Of a DNA stretch of 27,021 nucleotides, positions 14,228-21,238 are shown one piece after another. The notes below the pieces were generated by a model. It saw only the letters and a list, made by a program, of their open reading frames with translations, was not told the origin of the DNA and ran no database searches. Origin of the DNA: a virus. Positions within the stretch are counted from its first letter, which is position 1. Every line of letters starts with the position of its first letter. The stretch is from the IMG/VR virus record IMGVR_UViG_3300032287_001254, positions 1 to 27,021 of that record. One strand, written 5' to 3'. The position numbers were made by a program, and so were the translations under genes.

Positions 14228-14929
14228 TTATCTTGCTAATATGTTGGTAACTGCGCCAGTGTTACTAGTAAACACCATGCGGACATATGGATGGAATCCT
14301 CTGACTGTATACCCGAACGTGTCTGTCACGTTAGAGTATGTAGTTGTAGTAATAGGATACCAATCACCACTCACAATAGTTGATCCTTCAATAGTCACAT
14401 CTCCATTAAACTGTGTGTAATGTGCTTGTATAGACAGTATAGGATTATCTTCAGTATTAATTACACTAGTGTAATAGGTATTAGCATTAGGTAATGCATT
14501 TGCAATACTGTTGTTAGAATCTAAGTTAGGAAAGGGTTGCCCGGTAGGGATAGTAATATGAGATGAAGGTATGAATGCTGGTAGTACGGAATTAACTATG
14601 TTCATATCCCCACGGGCGCCCGCATTCTGATCTACGAATACCGGAAAATCAAAATCTCCCACTGGTATTTCTAATGAATAATGACCTTGCTGTGCATCAA
14701 TATCTTCTAGGTCTGCTGCATTGGTTATTAATGCTGCTATGCCGTTTGCCGCAAATTGCGGAGTCAATGCTTTTCTAAATAAAACTTCAGATCCGTCGTA
14801 ACTTATAATGCGACAAGATATTTCTTTTCCAGTAATATCCACTGGCTTCTGTTCCTGATTTAAAAATTGAAACTGAATCATATTATCGACCCCTTTGTGT
14901 AGGGTCAGGGGTTTTGCATAAACTGGCAT
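14228..14929 (-). CDS. Structural protein, baseplate/BppU-like N-terminus
   Basis: 233 residues from ATG 14929 (MPVYAKPLTLHKGVDNMIQF), chosen because GGAG lies 4 nt upstream; the longer frame from 15007 has no ribosome binding site. The N-terminal third (KPVDITGKEISCRIISYDGS, then YSLEIPVGDFDFPVF) resembles the BppU-like Ig/beta domain of phage baseplate and fibre proteins, where the peptide is QFxFxxxxxxPxDxTG. The C-terminal two thirds are Thr/Asn/Val-rich, beta-type, with no repeats. It is a minus-strand late-type gene lying between the primase and a plus-strand gene. Function in adhesion or baseplate assembly is inferred. Confidence 0.75.
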   Translation of the reverse strand: MPVYAKPLTLHKGVDNMIQFQFLNQEQKPVDITGKEISCRIISYDGSEVLFRKALTPQFAANGIAALITNAADLEDIDAQQGHYSLEIPVGDFDFPVFVDQNAGARGDMNIVNSVLPAFIPSSHITIPTGQPFPNLDSNNSIANALPNANTYYTSVINTEDNPILSIQAHYTQFNGDVTIEGSTIVSGDWYPITTTTYSNVTDTFGYTVRGFHPYVRMVFTSNTGAVTNILAR

Positions 14930-15025
14930 ATATCTCCTCACTGAGTTACCGGATAACAATACAACGATTTGGCGTTGGGTATAAACAAAAACTGCGGTCG
15001 TGTACACAGATGTGGTCCTTTCTAG

Positions 15026-15033
15026 TATTTAGC
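15026..15033 (-). promoter_or_regulatory. Weak late-like promoter box GCTAAATA
   Basis: Two mismatches to TATAAATA, about 97 nt upstream of ATG 14929, followed by CTAG and AGAAAGGA. It is the only plausible late box in the 14930-15078 gap. Confidence 0.25.
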
Positions 15034-15056
15034 TCCTAAATATTAAATTATTAAGT

Positions 15057-15070
15057 TCGGGTTAACCCGA
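15057..15070. promoter_or_regulatory. Perfect 14-bp palindrome TCGGGTTAACCCGA
   Basis: A perfect palindrome between divergent genes (starts at 14929 minus and 15079 plus), 8 bp before ATG 15079. Its arms are GC-rich in an AT-rich gap and it has no T-run, so a protein-binding site (operator) is more likely than a terminator. The bound factor is unknown. Confidence 0.5.
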
Positions 15071-15078
15071 TTAAATAA

Positions 15079-15480
15079 ATGATATTTGATATAGACATAA
15101 TGCCACAAAAAGAGTTCTTTAGAAAACTTAGTGAAACACACCCGTTCATAACTGTATGTTCCTATGCCAACCAAGATTATGTGGGCATCGTTCAAAATCG
15201 TGATGATAATGTTACTACTATATACGATTATGGCGCTATAATTGAAATAGAATCTAGGGCTAGATTTTTAGAGCTAGGAGACATTTGGTGGTGGGAAAGC
15301 AATCGTCTTATACCAATAAATCTCTTTCTTAAAGAAGACTGGTCTGGATTCAAACCATATCTTAGAACATTTACAAACAAAAGCCTAACTATACTACACG
15401 GACCTATTACTAGTATGAACGAACTACATAAACGTAGGTCTAAGAGGCGTAGTATTACGCTAGTTAAACGATTACCGTAG
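15079..15480 (+). CDS. Conserved hypothetical phage protein
   Basis: 133 residues from ATG 15079, or 126 from an in-frame ATG at 15100 (MPQKEFFRKLSETHPFITVC); neither has a good Shine-Dalgarno. Composition is ordinary and soluble, with a WWW run (LGDIWWWESNRLIPINLFL) and a basic C-terminus (HKRRSKRRSITLVKRLP) that might bind nucleic acid. The pattern ETHPFITVCSYANQDYVGIVQN is well formed and I associate it with conserved proteins of marine myophages, but without a known function. It is one of two plus-strand genes and overlaps the convergent DnaE-like gene by 17 bp, so expression of the two may interfere. Confidence 0.65.
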   Translation: MIFDIDIMPQKEFFRKLSETHPFITVCSYANQDYVGIVQNRDDNVTTIYDYGAIIEIESRARFLELGDIWWWESNRLIPINLFLKEDWSGFKPYLRTFTNKSLTILHGPITSMNELHKRRSKRRSITLVKRLP

Positions 15481-16045
15481 TTTCTTCTAACAAATTCATA
15501 TGAACAACTATTAAATGTGCGTAGGCACAGGAATGCGAACGCTTGAATGTGTATCCGGTATGATCTTTATCCCATACAGTTTTCGAAACTTCTTTCCAAG
15601 TCTTCCCTATCAAGTGTTTCTTTCCCGGGCGTATGATTGCTAAGAACATAGCAAGTCTAGGAATACTATCAATGGGCTCAGGCATTCTACGTACATTAGC
15701 ATACTGACTACCCAAGTGAATTAGCTTCTCAACAAAATCTGGGTTAGTTAGTCTTGTCCAATCAGGTTCTCTCATTAGATCAATCAGATGATGCTCGTCT
15801 CGGACCTGATTGTAAACATGGACATTCAATAAGTCTAATTTAAAATAACCACGTGACTCTGCCTCAGCATAATCAATTGCAGCCATGTCATATACTGGAT
15901 CATATGGGATTTCAGTTACATGAACTCCAGTTGCGTGTTTTCGTATAGGGTTTACCTTACGCATTGCAGAAGGAATATAACTAATTAAGGACAGAACTTT
16001 TTCTCTGTCCCCAAAGTCAATATCAATATCTGATTTAAATTTCAT
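15464..16045 (-). CDS. Miniature DnaE-like (C-family polymerase core) protein
   Basis: 193 residues that follow the order of the DnaE (Pol III alpha) palm. SDIDIDFGDREKVLSLI (5-21) matches PDFDIDF, with Asp8 and Asp10 at E. coli Asp401/403. KHATGV (36-41) matches KHAGGV. YFKLDLLNV (68-74) matches VKFDFLGL, with Asp71 at Asp555. FLAIIRPGKKHL (134-145) matches LVALFRPGPLQS. GYTFKRSHSCAYAHL (164-178) matches GYGFNKSHSAAYALV. All three metal-binding Asp positions are kept, but PHP, fingers-like insertions and OB/tau-binding parts are absent; DnaE is about 1160 residues. Homology is strong on motif order; polymerase activity is not shown. It could be a regulator or decoy derived from DnaE. It overlaps the reductase gene by 11 bp. 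Confidence 0.75.
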   Translation of the reverse strand: MKFKSDIDIDFGDREKVLSLISYIPSAMRKVNPIRKHATGVHVTEIPYDPVYDMAAIDYAEAESRGYFKLDLLNVHVYNQVRDEHHLIDLMREPDWTRLTNPDFVEKLIHLGSQYANVRRMPEPIDSIPRLAMFLAIIRPGKKHLIGKTWKEVSKTVWDKDHTGYTFKRSHSCAYAHLIVVHMNLLEETTVIV

Positions 16046-16817
16046 TTATTGCTTTGCGTAATGCAGTATCAACATCTTGAATGGGGAATATTGATTGTAA
16101 CTTGTTAGTACTTAATATGCAATTGCTTCTGGGTGCTACTGTTGCCTGTTTGAATTCTTCTTCGGTGAACCATTCTTTGTGAATACCCATCATTTTTATA
16201 ATCTCTCTTGCATTAGAGTATCCTGGATTACACACGTTGTAAATCCCAGGTTCGGGTTTTACTGTAGCAAAATGTACCGCTACCTTAGCAACATCAGGAA
16301 CATAACTAAGACTGTTATCATAGCTAATCAACTTTTTATAGTTTTTCATTTTTGTTAAAAAGTTCTTAGGATGATCTTCATCACCGAACGGCATACGAAT
16401 ACGCAATAGATATGATTTAGTTTTAAGATAGGGCATCAATACTTCTTGACCCAAAGCTTTCGACCCACTGTAAAAGCTACCATTATTAAAATCAAAGTTA
16501 GGTTTTTCTTCTTCTGTCCAACCACCAAATGTATATCCGGTATATATACACCCACTACTGATATGCACTACGGGAGTATCAGGGAATCGGTGTTCTAGTT
16601 GCAATGGCCAAACGACATTACCGTCGATAGTATCTTGTTTGTGTATCTCACACGCATCCACATTAGGGCTACCAGTATAACCAGCAGCATTAATAATCAC
16701 AGTAGTCTCATCGGGGATTTCATCAGTGTGACTAATCCACTGATGCTGAAGCGTTTGATTAGAGAGTTCTTTGGCGATATGCTCTCCGATATATCCATGT
16801 CCAATTAGCGTAATCAT
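16035..16817 (-). CDS. NAD-dependent nucleotide-sugar reductase/epimerase (RmlD-like, extended SDR)
   Basis: 260 residues. N-terminal Rossmann motif LIGHGYIGEHIA (GxGxxG, Gly6-8-11), IINAAGY (about 41-47), HISSGCIYTG (85-94, active-site Ser region) and the catalytic Tyr116-x3-Lys120 in FYSGSKALGQEVL. YNVCNPGY and CILSTNKLQSIFP follow, as in dTDP-4-dehydrorhamnose reductases and related epimerases. It would reduce or epimerise a nucleotide-linked sugar in the cytoplasm; the substrate is not readable. Overlaps: ATGA with the cytidylyltransferase gene upstream (16814-16817) and 11 bp with the DnaE-like gene downstream. The pair of a nucleotidyltransferase and a sugar reductase suggests an activated-sugar or polyol step for glycan or DNA modification. 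Confidence 0.85.
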   Translation of the reverse strand: MITLIGHGYIGEHIAKELSNQTLQHQWISHTDEIPDETTVIINAAGYTGSPNVDACEIHKQDTIDGNVVWPLQLEHRFPDTPVVHISSGCIYTGYTFGGWTEEEKPNFDFNNGSFYSGSKALGQEVLMPYLKTKSYLLRIRMPFGDEDHPKNFLTKMKNYKKLISYDNSLSYVPDVAKVAVHFATVKPEPGIYNVCNPGYSNAREIIKMMGIHKEWFTEEEFKQATVAPRSNCILSTNKLQSIFPIQDVDTALRKAINEI

Positions 16818-17302
16818 AGTGTTGGTTTAATTAATTCAGGTGAGTATTGCGGGATATTAGTTTCTTCGTCAAATCCGGCTTTCTTTTCATTTTCTAATCT
16901 AGCGGTTCTTTCCCTAAGCTCACTAGAACTATAATCATGTTGTCGTTTATGATAGTGTAGTTCGACTCCATTGTTGATACACCATTGCTTACCGGTGAAA
17001 TCTCTATTCAAGTATTCTTCACTCAGAAAACGAATATGAATTGTCTGAGTTTGCAAAAGTTGCATTAAGTCATACTCTGTACTGTATACCAAAATCTCAT
17101 CTACGTACTTACAAGCCTGCAACTGAACATAACGCTCATACACACTTTGAATAGGCTTGTTTTTAATACCCGGTCTATCAATCGTCGGGTCTACTTGTAA
17201 TGCAACTATTAAATAATCGCATAAATCTTTCTCCATTTTTAGCATAGTCACGTGACCTGCATGTAGCAAATCAAATGAACTGCAATTGAATCCTATCTTC
17301 AT
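16814..17302 (-). CDS. Cytidylyltransferase-like nucleotidyltransferase (TagD/RfaE type)
   Basis: 162 residues. The HxGH nucleotide-binding motif is in FDLLHAGHVTMLK (His14, His17); KSVYERYVQ-type region (IQSVYERYVQLQACKYV) and DEILVYSTEYD follow, and the second signature is YSSSELRER in place of ISTTxxxxR. The length and order fit glycerol-3-phosphate or related cytidylyltransferases. It would make a CDP- or ADP-activated small molecule. It overlaps the RmlD-like gene by ATGA, implying a common pathway (activated sugar or polyol for surface or DNA modification); the product is unknown. The start has GGA 9 nt upstream. There is a 32-bp gap to the exonuclease gene. Confidence 0.85.
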   Translation of the reverse strand: MKIGFNCSSFDLLHAGHVTMLKMEKDLCDYLIVALQVDPTIDRPGIKNKPIQSVYERYVQLQACKYVDEILVYSTEYDLMQLLQTQTIHIRFLSEEYLNRDFTGKQWCINNGVELHYHKRQHDYSSSELRERTARLENEKKAGFDEETNIPQYSPELIKPTL

Positions 17303-17334
17303 ACTGTTTAATCCATTCTACATTTTATAGAGAC

Positions 17335-17880
17335 TTATAGCCCTGCTTTAATTAATTTACGATATGCATCTTGAACAACAATAACCTGATGTTCAGCATC
17401 TTCTACAGCTTTATGGGTGGTCTTGCTTCCATATTTTTTGTCCTTAAGGCTGACACCTGCAATTTCATATAAAGTTCGTGTGTCTCGGACTGTATAATAA
17501 GGCCACGGAATACGCATGTCCAAGTTTCGCCATGCCGACTCCATTGCAACAACGTCAAAACTAGCACCGTTACTCCACACAGCGCGACGATTCCAACAAA
17601 ACTGGTATAGTTTTTCCATGCACTCCCTAAATGAGACACGGCCCCAGTCCCCCATAGCCTCTTCCATTGCTTCTGCGCTTTGTCCACTCCACCATCGTAG
17701 TGTATCTTCATTAATTACTCTGTTGTATTTCTCTGTCTGTTCTTCAATCATCGGGCGTAGCTCAATCTTTTCAGCTATACCCATGCCTTTAGGATCAAAA
17801 CGTACTGCACCAATCGTTAAGATCACACAGTTTGGACTTGTATCCAAACTTTCAATATCAATCATAATATCCGATGCCAT
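17335..17880 (-). CDS. dexA: 3'-5' exonuclease, DexA/Rv2179c-like (DEDDh)
   Basis: 181 residues. ExoI: MIDIESLDTSP with Asp8 and Glu10. ExoII: VWSNGASFDVVAM with Asp109. ExoIII: THKAVEDAEHQV, with His156-x4-Asp161. This is the DEDDh set of RNase H-fold exonucleases, and the sequence DIESLDTSPNCVILTIGAV is very like T4 DexA. AGGA lies 5 nt before ATG 17880. T4 DexA (227 residues) degrades single-stranded DNA; this protein is shorter. It sits one base after a small LRW-type gene (17882-18127) and upstream of the cytidylyltransferase gene. The symbol is by resemblance. Confidence 0.85.
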   Translation of the reverse strand: MASDIMIDIESLDTSPNCVILTIGAVRFDPKGMGIAEKIELRPMIEEQTEKYNRVINEDTLRWWSGQSAEAMEEAMGDWGRVSFRECMEKLYQFCWNRRAVWSNGASFDVVAMESAWRNLDMRIPWPYYTVRDTRTLYEIAGVSLKDKKYGSKTTHKAVEDAEHQVIVVQDAYRKLIKAGL

Positions 17881-17881
17881 A

Positions 17882-18127
17882 TTATTCCTGCCACAGTTCC
17901 CACATTACTTTTAATTTACTAGACCAAATAGTCACTTGAATGTTTCTTGTGCCTCCCACGAAGTCCCATCCGTCTCCCCTGTTACCAAAATTTCTACGAC
18001 ACCATTTCAGGACTGTAATGGGATCACCTTTGACAGTAAATGACACTTTGTTAGTGTCGTATGGGTTGATTTTAATCTCATCCACATATTCGACGATCGG
18101 AGAAAAATTATCAATGAGGTATGACAT
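17882..18127 (-). CDS. Small protein, divergent member of the LRW family
   Basis: 81 residues. ITVLKWCRRNFGNRGDGWDF resembles the xxWhxxN segment of the LRW proteins (for example VIDWTKKNCPH at 21005-21238), and the C-terminal VTIWSSKLKVMWELWQE resembles their beta-strand/helix ending, with LW in place of LRW. It is therefore probably a ninth, displaced member of the 20053-22075 array. An extended -10 TGATATAAT ends 5 nt before ATG 18127, and no Shine-Dalgarno is visible. It is followed by the DexA-like gene after a one-base gap. Function unknown. Confidence 0.65.
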   Translation of the reverse strand: MSYLIDNFSPIVEYVDEIKINPYDTNKVSFTVKGDPITVLKWCRRNFGNRGDGWDFVGGTRNIQVTIWSSKLKVMWELWQE

Positions 18128-18132
18128 AGCTT

Positions 18133-18141
18133 ATTATATCA
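18133..18141 (-). promoter_or_regulatory. Extended -10 TGATATAAT overlapping an upstream stop codon
   Basis: TG-A-TATAAT fits TGnTATAAT, and its TGA is the stop codon of the radical SAM gene (18139-18141). The -10 ends 5 nt before ATG 18127. The same arrangement, including the preceding AAG codon, occurs at 23859-23867. Confidence 0.6.
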
Positions 18142-19338
18142 CTTAGTATACAATTCATCATACAATTCGGGTATATAGTCCTTGATAGTTCTATGCCTAT
18201 ATAGGTCAGACTTAGTAATGAATTTTTTCAAATGGCTTATATGAAGTTCCCTGTTTGGTAGTTCAGGTTCTTCCAACTCTACAATCAATGAGTCAATCAC
18301 ACTATGAATAAAATTATCGTTTATTGCGTTCTTGAGATTTAATAGATTAGTAACACCAAGCTTTCTATATTCTATGGGCACTACACGCATACTAGCACTA
18401 ATAGGATATGTAACTTTGTTAAGAGATATTATCTGCCTGGCATTAAACTCAGTAGTGATATCATACCAAAACTTAATCATGTCATCTAGATGTAAGCAAT
18501 TATACACGCTAGGGGTAAGACTTAATCCTACTCTAAATGTATTATCATCGAAATGCTCTAGTAGAGATTTTAAATTACTTACTGTCTTTTCCCATTTAAT
18601 AGGATACCTGATGTACTCATTTATCTTACCAAAGCCATCGATGGATACAGATATATCAACCGACTTAAACTGTATCCAATCGTTTATCATTTCATCCACT
18701 GTAGTAAGATTAGTAACGAATCCTAAATCAATATTCTTACTAGCACCAGTTTTAACAAAAGCATTAAGCATATCCTGATACTTGTCAGATATGGTAGGTT
18801 CACCGCCTAAAAATGTAATCCTAGCTAAATTAGGTAAGTTGTTTACTAATTCATCTACACCGCCTGATTGATCTAGTATAGGAACATATTTCCTAGTGAA
18901 AATTCTATCGTTTATGAACTCGTATTCAGGGACCCATTGATCACTAGAATGCGGTTCGCATGTCATGCACTTACTATTACATTTGTTGCCCACTCCCATA
19001 TGCAACGTTTTAATATCTTCTAGCTTTAGTTCGGCTTTCAATACATCAGGTTCAGAAATCAATTCATTGAACGATTGACGCATTGACTTGACACCGATAT
19101 CCTCGTTAGTTTTGCACATACTACATTCAGTTGGCCAAACACCATCAATTAATTTTTGCCTAATTTCTTTAATAACTGGAGCATTCAACCTGTTCTCTAG
19201 TGCCAAATGGATAGGCATCTCTGTAGGAATCTTTACCCCTGTTGGTTTGATTCTAGAAGCACAGCATGGTAATGCTTCTCCATTATTGTTAGTAAAGACT
19301 CCGGTGTGCGTCAGCGCACAATATATCTTTTCAGTCAT
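18139..19338 (-). CDS. Radical SAM protein with N-terminal auxiliary Fe-S (twitch-like) segment
   Basis: 399 residues. The core cluster motif CxxxCxxC is GNKCNSKCMTCEPH (Cys120, 124, 127). FLGGEPTIS is the GGE motif for S-adenosylmethionine, and the region up to VDISVSIDGFGKINEYIRYP continues the TIM-barrel. The N-terminus adds Cys7, Cys25-Cys26 (LPCCASRI) and Cys72/Cys75 (WPTECSMCKTNED), which would hold an auxiliary Fe-S cluster, a permuted twitch/SPASM-like arrangement found in some phage proteins. The substrate is unknown. Its ATG shares a base with the stop of the oxygenase gene (TAATG). The Fe-S carrier at 5921-6241 might supply its clusters. Its stop codon forms part of the next promoter. 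Confidence 0.9.
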   Translation of the reverse strand: MTEKIYCALTHTGVFTNNNGEALPCCASRIKPTGVKIPTEMPIHLALENRLNAPVIKEIRQKLIDGVWPTECSMCKTNEDIGVKSMRQSFNELISEPDVLKAELKLEDIKTLHMGVGNKCNSKCMTCEPHSSDQWVPEYEFINDRIFTRKYVPILDQSGGVDELVNNLPNLARITFLGGEPTISDKYQDMLNAFVKTGASKNIDLGFVTNLTTVDEMINDWIQFKSVDISVSIDGFGKINEYIRYPIKWEKTVSNLKSLLEHFDDNTFRVGLSLTPSVYNCLHLDDMIKFWYDITTEFNARQIISLNKVTYPISASMRVVPIEYRKLGVTNLLNLKNAINDNFIHSVIDSLIVELEEPELPNRELHISHLKKFITKSDLYRHRTIKDYIPELYDELYTK

Positions 19339-20042
19339 TATGATTGATTACTCTTCCATACATTATCGATAGACTTGATATCATCAATTATACTATTATC
19401 TAGATAATTCAGTAATAGTGCCGGTCGTTGTTTATTAGTTTTGTTGGGCATACTACTATGCATAAGTCTACAGTTATAAAACAATACACTACCTTTAGGT
19501 AGTTTAGGTTGTATGCAGTGTTGGATAAACCACTGATTGTAAAATCCCTGATAACACAGATTTATATTAAAGTCTTTTATCTGACTACCAGGTACTAACC
19601 CAGTTGCCGCAGTAGTCTTGTCCAAATCTGATAGTGCGATAATACTTTGTATTCCTAGCAACCTCTTATCATAGTTGTAATGCTTGAAACGATGAGGAGT
19701 ATCAATGTGAGGATTAACCCATTGACTATTGGGTTCGATTACAACTATATCACTAGAGTATAATTCAGCAGATGCTAGGTAAGGAGTGACTAGTTCTTTA
19801 ATCATTGATGAGATTTCTACTACTTCAGGCCAATCCATAACAGTCTGGCTCCACCATACTGCAATATCAGGTAAGTTCTTTATCTCATCTCGTTCTGCAT
19901 ATTTTTTACCTGAGCTAGAAGCTCTTACAGGATGTAGCGTATCTAATTTTGATACGATAGCATCGATAAGAGGTTCTGGTATTAATCGTTCTGCAACTAC
20001 ATACCCCGGACCCGTTTCTAAATCTGCTTTAACTTTATTCAC
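19338..20042 (-). CDS. 2-oxoglutarate/Fe(II) dioxygenase, PhyH-like
   Basis: 234 residues. The iron triad is visible: His112-x-Asp114 in VNPHIDTPHR and distal His195 in RLMHSSMPN, with Arg206 (KQRPALLLNYL) as the 2-oxoglutarate anchor. GLVPGSQ is the usual PhyH loop. These enzymes hydroxylate a small molecule, lipid or protein side chain. GTG start at 20042, with AAGGA 6 nt upstream; the LRW gene's ATGA junction opens only a five-codon frame here. It is coupled to the radical SAM gene by TAATG, so the two oxygen- and iron-dependent enzymes probably act together. The substrate is unknown. Confidence 0.8.
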   Translation of the reverse strand: MNKVKADLETGPGYVVAERLIPEPLIDAIVSKLDTLHPVRASSSGKKYAERDEIKNLPDIAVWWSQTVMDWPEVVEISSMIKELVTPYLASAELYSSDIVVIEPNSQWVNPHIDTPHRFKHYNYDKRLLGIQSIIALSDLDKTTAATGLVPGSQIKDFNINLCYQGFYNQWFIQHCIQPKLPKGSVLFYNCRLMHSSMPNKTNKQRPALLLNYLDNSIIDDIKSIDNVWKSNQS

Positions 20043-20052
20043 ATAATATCCT

Positions 20053-20331
20053 TCATAACCATCTTAGAGTGAACATGATTAAATCTTGTTCCTTTTCAAA
20101 GATAAACTGCGACCCTAATGTTTTGTATGAGCCAGTGCAATTATCCTTTAACCAATTCGTCATGGCATTAGATTTAGCAGATTCCATATATGGATCAAAA
20201 GTTGTCTTAACCCAACCCATATTTATAAACATGTCAGCCAGTATTCCCCAATCTATTTCCTGCTGCATCTGATACGCCATCCTATCTGCAAACTCTTGCT
20301 CCATAGACTTATCAATAAATAATTCGTTCAT
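20053..20331 (-). CDS. LRW-family small protein (member H)
   Basis: 92 residues from ATG 20331 (MNELFIDKSMEQEFADRMAY); a GTG 6 nt upstream is the alternative. MTNWLKDNCTGSYKTLGSQF, then IFEKEQDLIMFTLRWL at the C-terminus, matches the family pattern: xxWL, a loop, a beta-strand ending in Phe, an acidic residue, and FxLRW. ATG overlaps the upstream stop (ATGA 20328-20331) and the Shine-Dalgarno GAGG is in the preceding gene's Leu-Arg codons. Its own junction continues into a five-codon frame before the oxygenase gene. Function unknown. Confidence 0.8.
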   Translation of the reverse strand: MNELFIDKSMEQEFADRMAYQMQQEIDWGILADMFINMGWVKTTFDPYMESAKSNAMTNWLKDNCTGSYKTLGSQFIFEKEQDLIMFTLRWL

Positions 20332-20510
20332 TCCCACCTCAATAAAAAAAGCAACATTTCTTTTTCGTTCCTAAACGTAATCGTCATTCCTTGTCTGGGA
20401 TGGCAATCAAATGTTTGATACAACCATTCATCAATTTCTTCTTCCTGTTGGGCATAGAAATTATAATCCGATATCAGTAACACTCTACTATCTAATTTAA
20501 TAAACTTCAT
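20328..20510 (-). CDS. LRW-family small protein (member G)
   Basis: 60 residues from ATG 20510 (MKFIKLDSRVLLISDYNFYA). The second half reads IDEWLYQTFDCHPRQG, then MTITFRNEKEMLLFLLRWE, and aligns well with member B (residues from IVYWLYDTIDK to FLLRWA). It is the clearest example of the core: xxWLY, a beta-strand TITF, and EKEMLLFLLRW. The stop of member F overlaps this start (ATGA 20507-20510); an in-frame ATG at 20516 is possible. Function unknown. Confidence 0.75.
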   Translation of the reverse strand: MKFIKLDSRVLLISDYNFYAQQEEEIDEWLYQTFDCHPRQGMTITFRNEKEMLLFLLRWE

Positions 20511-20665
20511 TCCCATCTCAATTTTGCTAGCACCAAAATCTTCTCGTCATTTATATACCAGGTATCTCTGCTATCAGTAGTGCCTTGATACTCAGGAGTT
20601 ACCCCGTGTTTCTCACACCAAAACCAAAACTGATCGCGCCACCATGTATCAACCAAGATATTCAT
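20507..20665 (-). CDS. LRW-family small protein (member F), short
   Basis: Only 52 residues, MNILVDTWWRDQFWFWCEKH at the N-terminus and DEKILVLAKLRWE at the C-terminus. It fills the gap between members E and G exactly, with ATGA overlaps at both ends (20662-20665 and 20507-20510), so it is real despite its size. Rich in Trp (six). The shortened frame lacks most of the loop between WC and the beta-strand. Function unknown. Confidence 0.8.
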   Translation of the reverse strand: MNILVDTWWRDQFWFWCEKHGVTPEYQGTTDSRDTWYINDEKILVLAKLRWE

Positions 20666-21000
20666 GACCATCTAACTGCTGCTAGTATAGCATATTGTTC
20701 TTTACCTTTACGAAATTTTACAGTTAAGCAATTATCTGCTATGTCATTGTCTGTCATCGACCAATCCCAATCCCAACCCTGCTTACCTACTTTTTCTTCC
20801 ATCCATGGACGATAGTGATCGTTAGGATCTGCGCTTTCTTCATACCATTCGTATCCACCATCATCATGCCAAATTTCAACTGGCCCAACTGGCCATCGTA
20901 CTTTGATTATTGTACCCGGCATGAACTTCCACCATAATTTATTCACAAAACGTAGCGCGATCTTCACACCGTATGTATTCCAATAGTAGGGACTAAACAT
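20662..21000 (-). CDS. LRW-family small protein (member E)
   Basis: 112 residues. N-terminus MFSPYYWNTYGVKIALRFVN, with an extra beta-rich and aspartate/tyrosine-rich N-terminal part (HDDGGYEWYEE). Then WMEEKVGKQGWDWDWSM and the C-terminus LTVKFRKGKEQYAILAAVRWS (VRW in place of LRW). The start follows member D by 4 bp rather than by ATGA overlap, and its Shine-Dalgarno is weak. The end overlaps member F by ATGA. Function unknown. Confidence 0.75.
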   Translation of the reverse strand: MFSPYYWNTYGVKIALRFVNKLWWKFMPGTIIKVRWPVGPVEIWHDDGGYEWYEESADPNDHYRPWMEEKVGKQGWDWDWSMTDNDIADNCLTVKFRKGKEQYAILAAVRWS

Positions 21001-21004
21001 AATT

Positions 21005-21238
21005 TTAAGACCATCTTAATATAAACCATGCCATTTCTTTCTTACCGCGATCAGCATCAATAAAGAAAAAATCAACCAAATCATTTCCGTGATCATTTCC
21101 ATGATGTTTTCTATGATAATCATTTGTGATATAATGCGGGCAATTCTTTTTAGTCCAATCGATTACTTCGTAAAGGTCTACCCGATTTCTATTTACAGTA
21201 ATATAATTATCAGTAATCTTTAAGTGATGATCGATCAT
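21005..21238 (-). CDS. LRW-family small protein (member D)
   Basis: 77 residues from ATG 21238 (MIDHHLKITDNYITVNRNRV). VIDWTKKNCPHYITND holds the W segment; HRKHHGNDHGND is His/Asn/Asp-rich and could bind metal; the end is FFFIDADRGKKEMAWFILRWS. ATG overlaps the stop of member C (ATGA 21235-21238) with GAGG as Shine-Dalgarno. A GTG at 21244 is less likely. Function unknown. Confidence 0.75.
   Translation of the reverse strand: MIDHHLKITDNYITVNRNRVDLYEVIDWTKKNCPHYITNDYHRKHHGNDHGNDLVDFFFIDADRGKKEMAWFILRWS

Noticed and set aside
17303-17334. Promoter TATAAAAT before the cytidylyltransferase gene
   Set aside because: Poor -10 match and no -35; the gap is only 32 bp within a likely operon.
20220-20227. 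Exact TATAAATA inside an LRW gene
   Set aside because: It lies within coding sequence without an ATG and RBS at a suitable distance, and octamers of A/T occur by chance in AT-rich DNA.
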